Source: Duganella aceris
GTDB taxonomy: Bacteria; Pseudomonadota; Gammaproteobacteria; Burkholderiales; Burkholderiaceae_D
Assembly (NCBI RefSeq): GCF_011090165.1
Contig: NZ_JAADJT010000012.1
Coordinates: forward strand, 62,001 to 126,000
Length of the DNA: 64,000 nt
Direction: 5' to 3'
Below, in pieces: positions 63,774 to 64,000 of this stretch. How positions within the stretch are numbered: the first letter of the stretch is position 1; each line of letters begins with the position of its first letter. A program made the position numbers and the translations under genes. The notes below the pieces were generated by a model that had not been told where the DNA came from, did no database searches, and saw nothing but the letters and a program-made list of their open reading frames with translations.

Positions 63774-64000
63774 ATGACCACCGAATTCATCTGGCAACTG
63801 CCGACCGCCGGCGACGGCCGCTACGCCGAAGCCGCCCGGCTGCGGCGCGGCGAGCGCAATGACAAGCAACGCGCGCCATTCACCGACGGCGTCAGCGACC
63901 CGCGCGGCAAGCGCTTCAACTACTTCGACTATCTGCACCAGGTGGCGCGCGCCGCCGACATCTCCGGCTTCGACGGCCTGCGCATCGGCCACGACTTCGA
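63774..64000 (+). CDS. LLM-class flavin-dependent monooxygenase, N-terminal part (cut by window end)
   Basis: The first 75 residues are visible and the frame runs off the window. MTTEFIWQLPTAGDGRYAE begins like SsuD/alkanesulfonate monooxygenase relatives (the luciferase superfamily), and YFDYLHQVARAADISGFDGLRIG is the conserved first helix-strand of the barrel. It would need FMNH2 from a reductase such as SsuE. AGGAG lies at proper distance before the ATG at 63774, while a competing ATG at 63770 is in another frame. Sigma-54 promoter and enhancer repeats precede it, next to the SfnR-like gene, so an organosulfur substrate is likely but unproven. Confidence 0.82.
   Translation, partial: MTTEFIWQLPTAGDGRYAEAARLRRGERNDKQRAPFTDGVSDPRGKRFNYFDYLHQVARAADISGFDGLRIGHDF

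Noticed and set aside
63596..63862. Short open frame starting before the monooxygenase gene
   Set aside because: It crosses the sigma-54 promoter and enhancer repeats and is out of frame with the conserved monooxygenase start at 63774.

Overview
This 64 kb window is chromosomal DNA from a G+C-rich (about two thirds by eye) betaproteobacterium, most likely an Oxalobacteraceae member of the Massilia/Duganella/Janthinobacterium kind. That placement is an inference from gene content: phasin, TRAP-linked malonate decarboxylase, EpsC-type serine acetyltransferase, and many one-component and two-component systems with beta-propeller sensors. There is no rRNA or other taxonomic marker. I see no tRNA, rRNA, insertion sequence, CRISPR array or prophage. 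Genes are densely packed and no gap exceeds about 300 bp.

Layout. 0-3.2 kb: end of an ABC exporter (ATPase tail plus permease), a phasin behind an FNR/Anr-like box, and thioredoxin 2. 3.2-13.8 kb: a complete malonate catabolic operon on the minus strand, in the order TRAP transporter P-Q-M, then mdcA-C-D-E-G-B-H, divergent from a GntR/FCD regulator. MdcB carries a large in-frame tandem-repeat insertion. 13.8-15.8 kb: an Rrf2 (NsrR-like) regulator, a small protein and a Bcr/CflA drug exporter. 15.9-27.5 kb: a sulfur block with EpsC, a persulfide dioxygenase-rhodanese fusion, a DszA/NtaA-like monooxygenase, a MetQIN-type importer, an SfnB-like flavoprotein, and the divergent ssuEADCB operon for alkanesulfonate use. 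27.7-34.4 kb: YceI, an exported amidohydrolase, a small AT-richer islet with a membrane protein, a split chromate transporter, and a receiver-PAS protein flanked by two homologous intergenic repeats with DnaA-box-like hairpins.

34.4-57.2 kb is a signalling-rich region. It holds two chemoreceptors, two large periplasmic-propeller histidine kinases, three NarL/LuxR response regulators (two with unusual receivers), two LysR regulators, an SARP/CadC-like regulator with an NTPase domain, two periplasmic binding proteins, several alpha/beta or metallo-hydrolases, and an amidohydrolase that has lost most of its metal ligands. One binding protein has a 63-bp tandem repeat expansion and runs antisense into its neighbour.

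57.2-64 kb: a WrbA-like flavoprotein, then a probable sigma-54 regulon. An SfnR-like enhancer-binding protein lies between a nitroreductase and a divergent flavin monooxygenase (cut by the window end). A TonB receptor plus exported M20 hydrolase operon lies nearby. Both the monooxygenase and the TonB operon have a -24/-12 promoter and a related inverted repeat about 100 bp upstream. I consider this regulon and the paired structured repeats at 32.6/33.9 kb the most promising candidates for something undescribed. All functions are inferred from sequence reading only.
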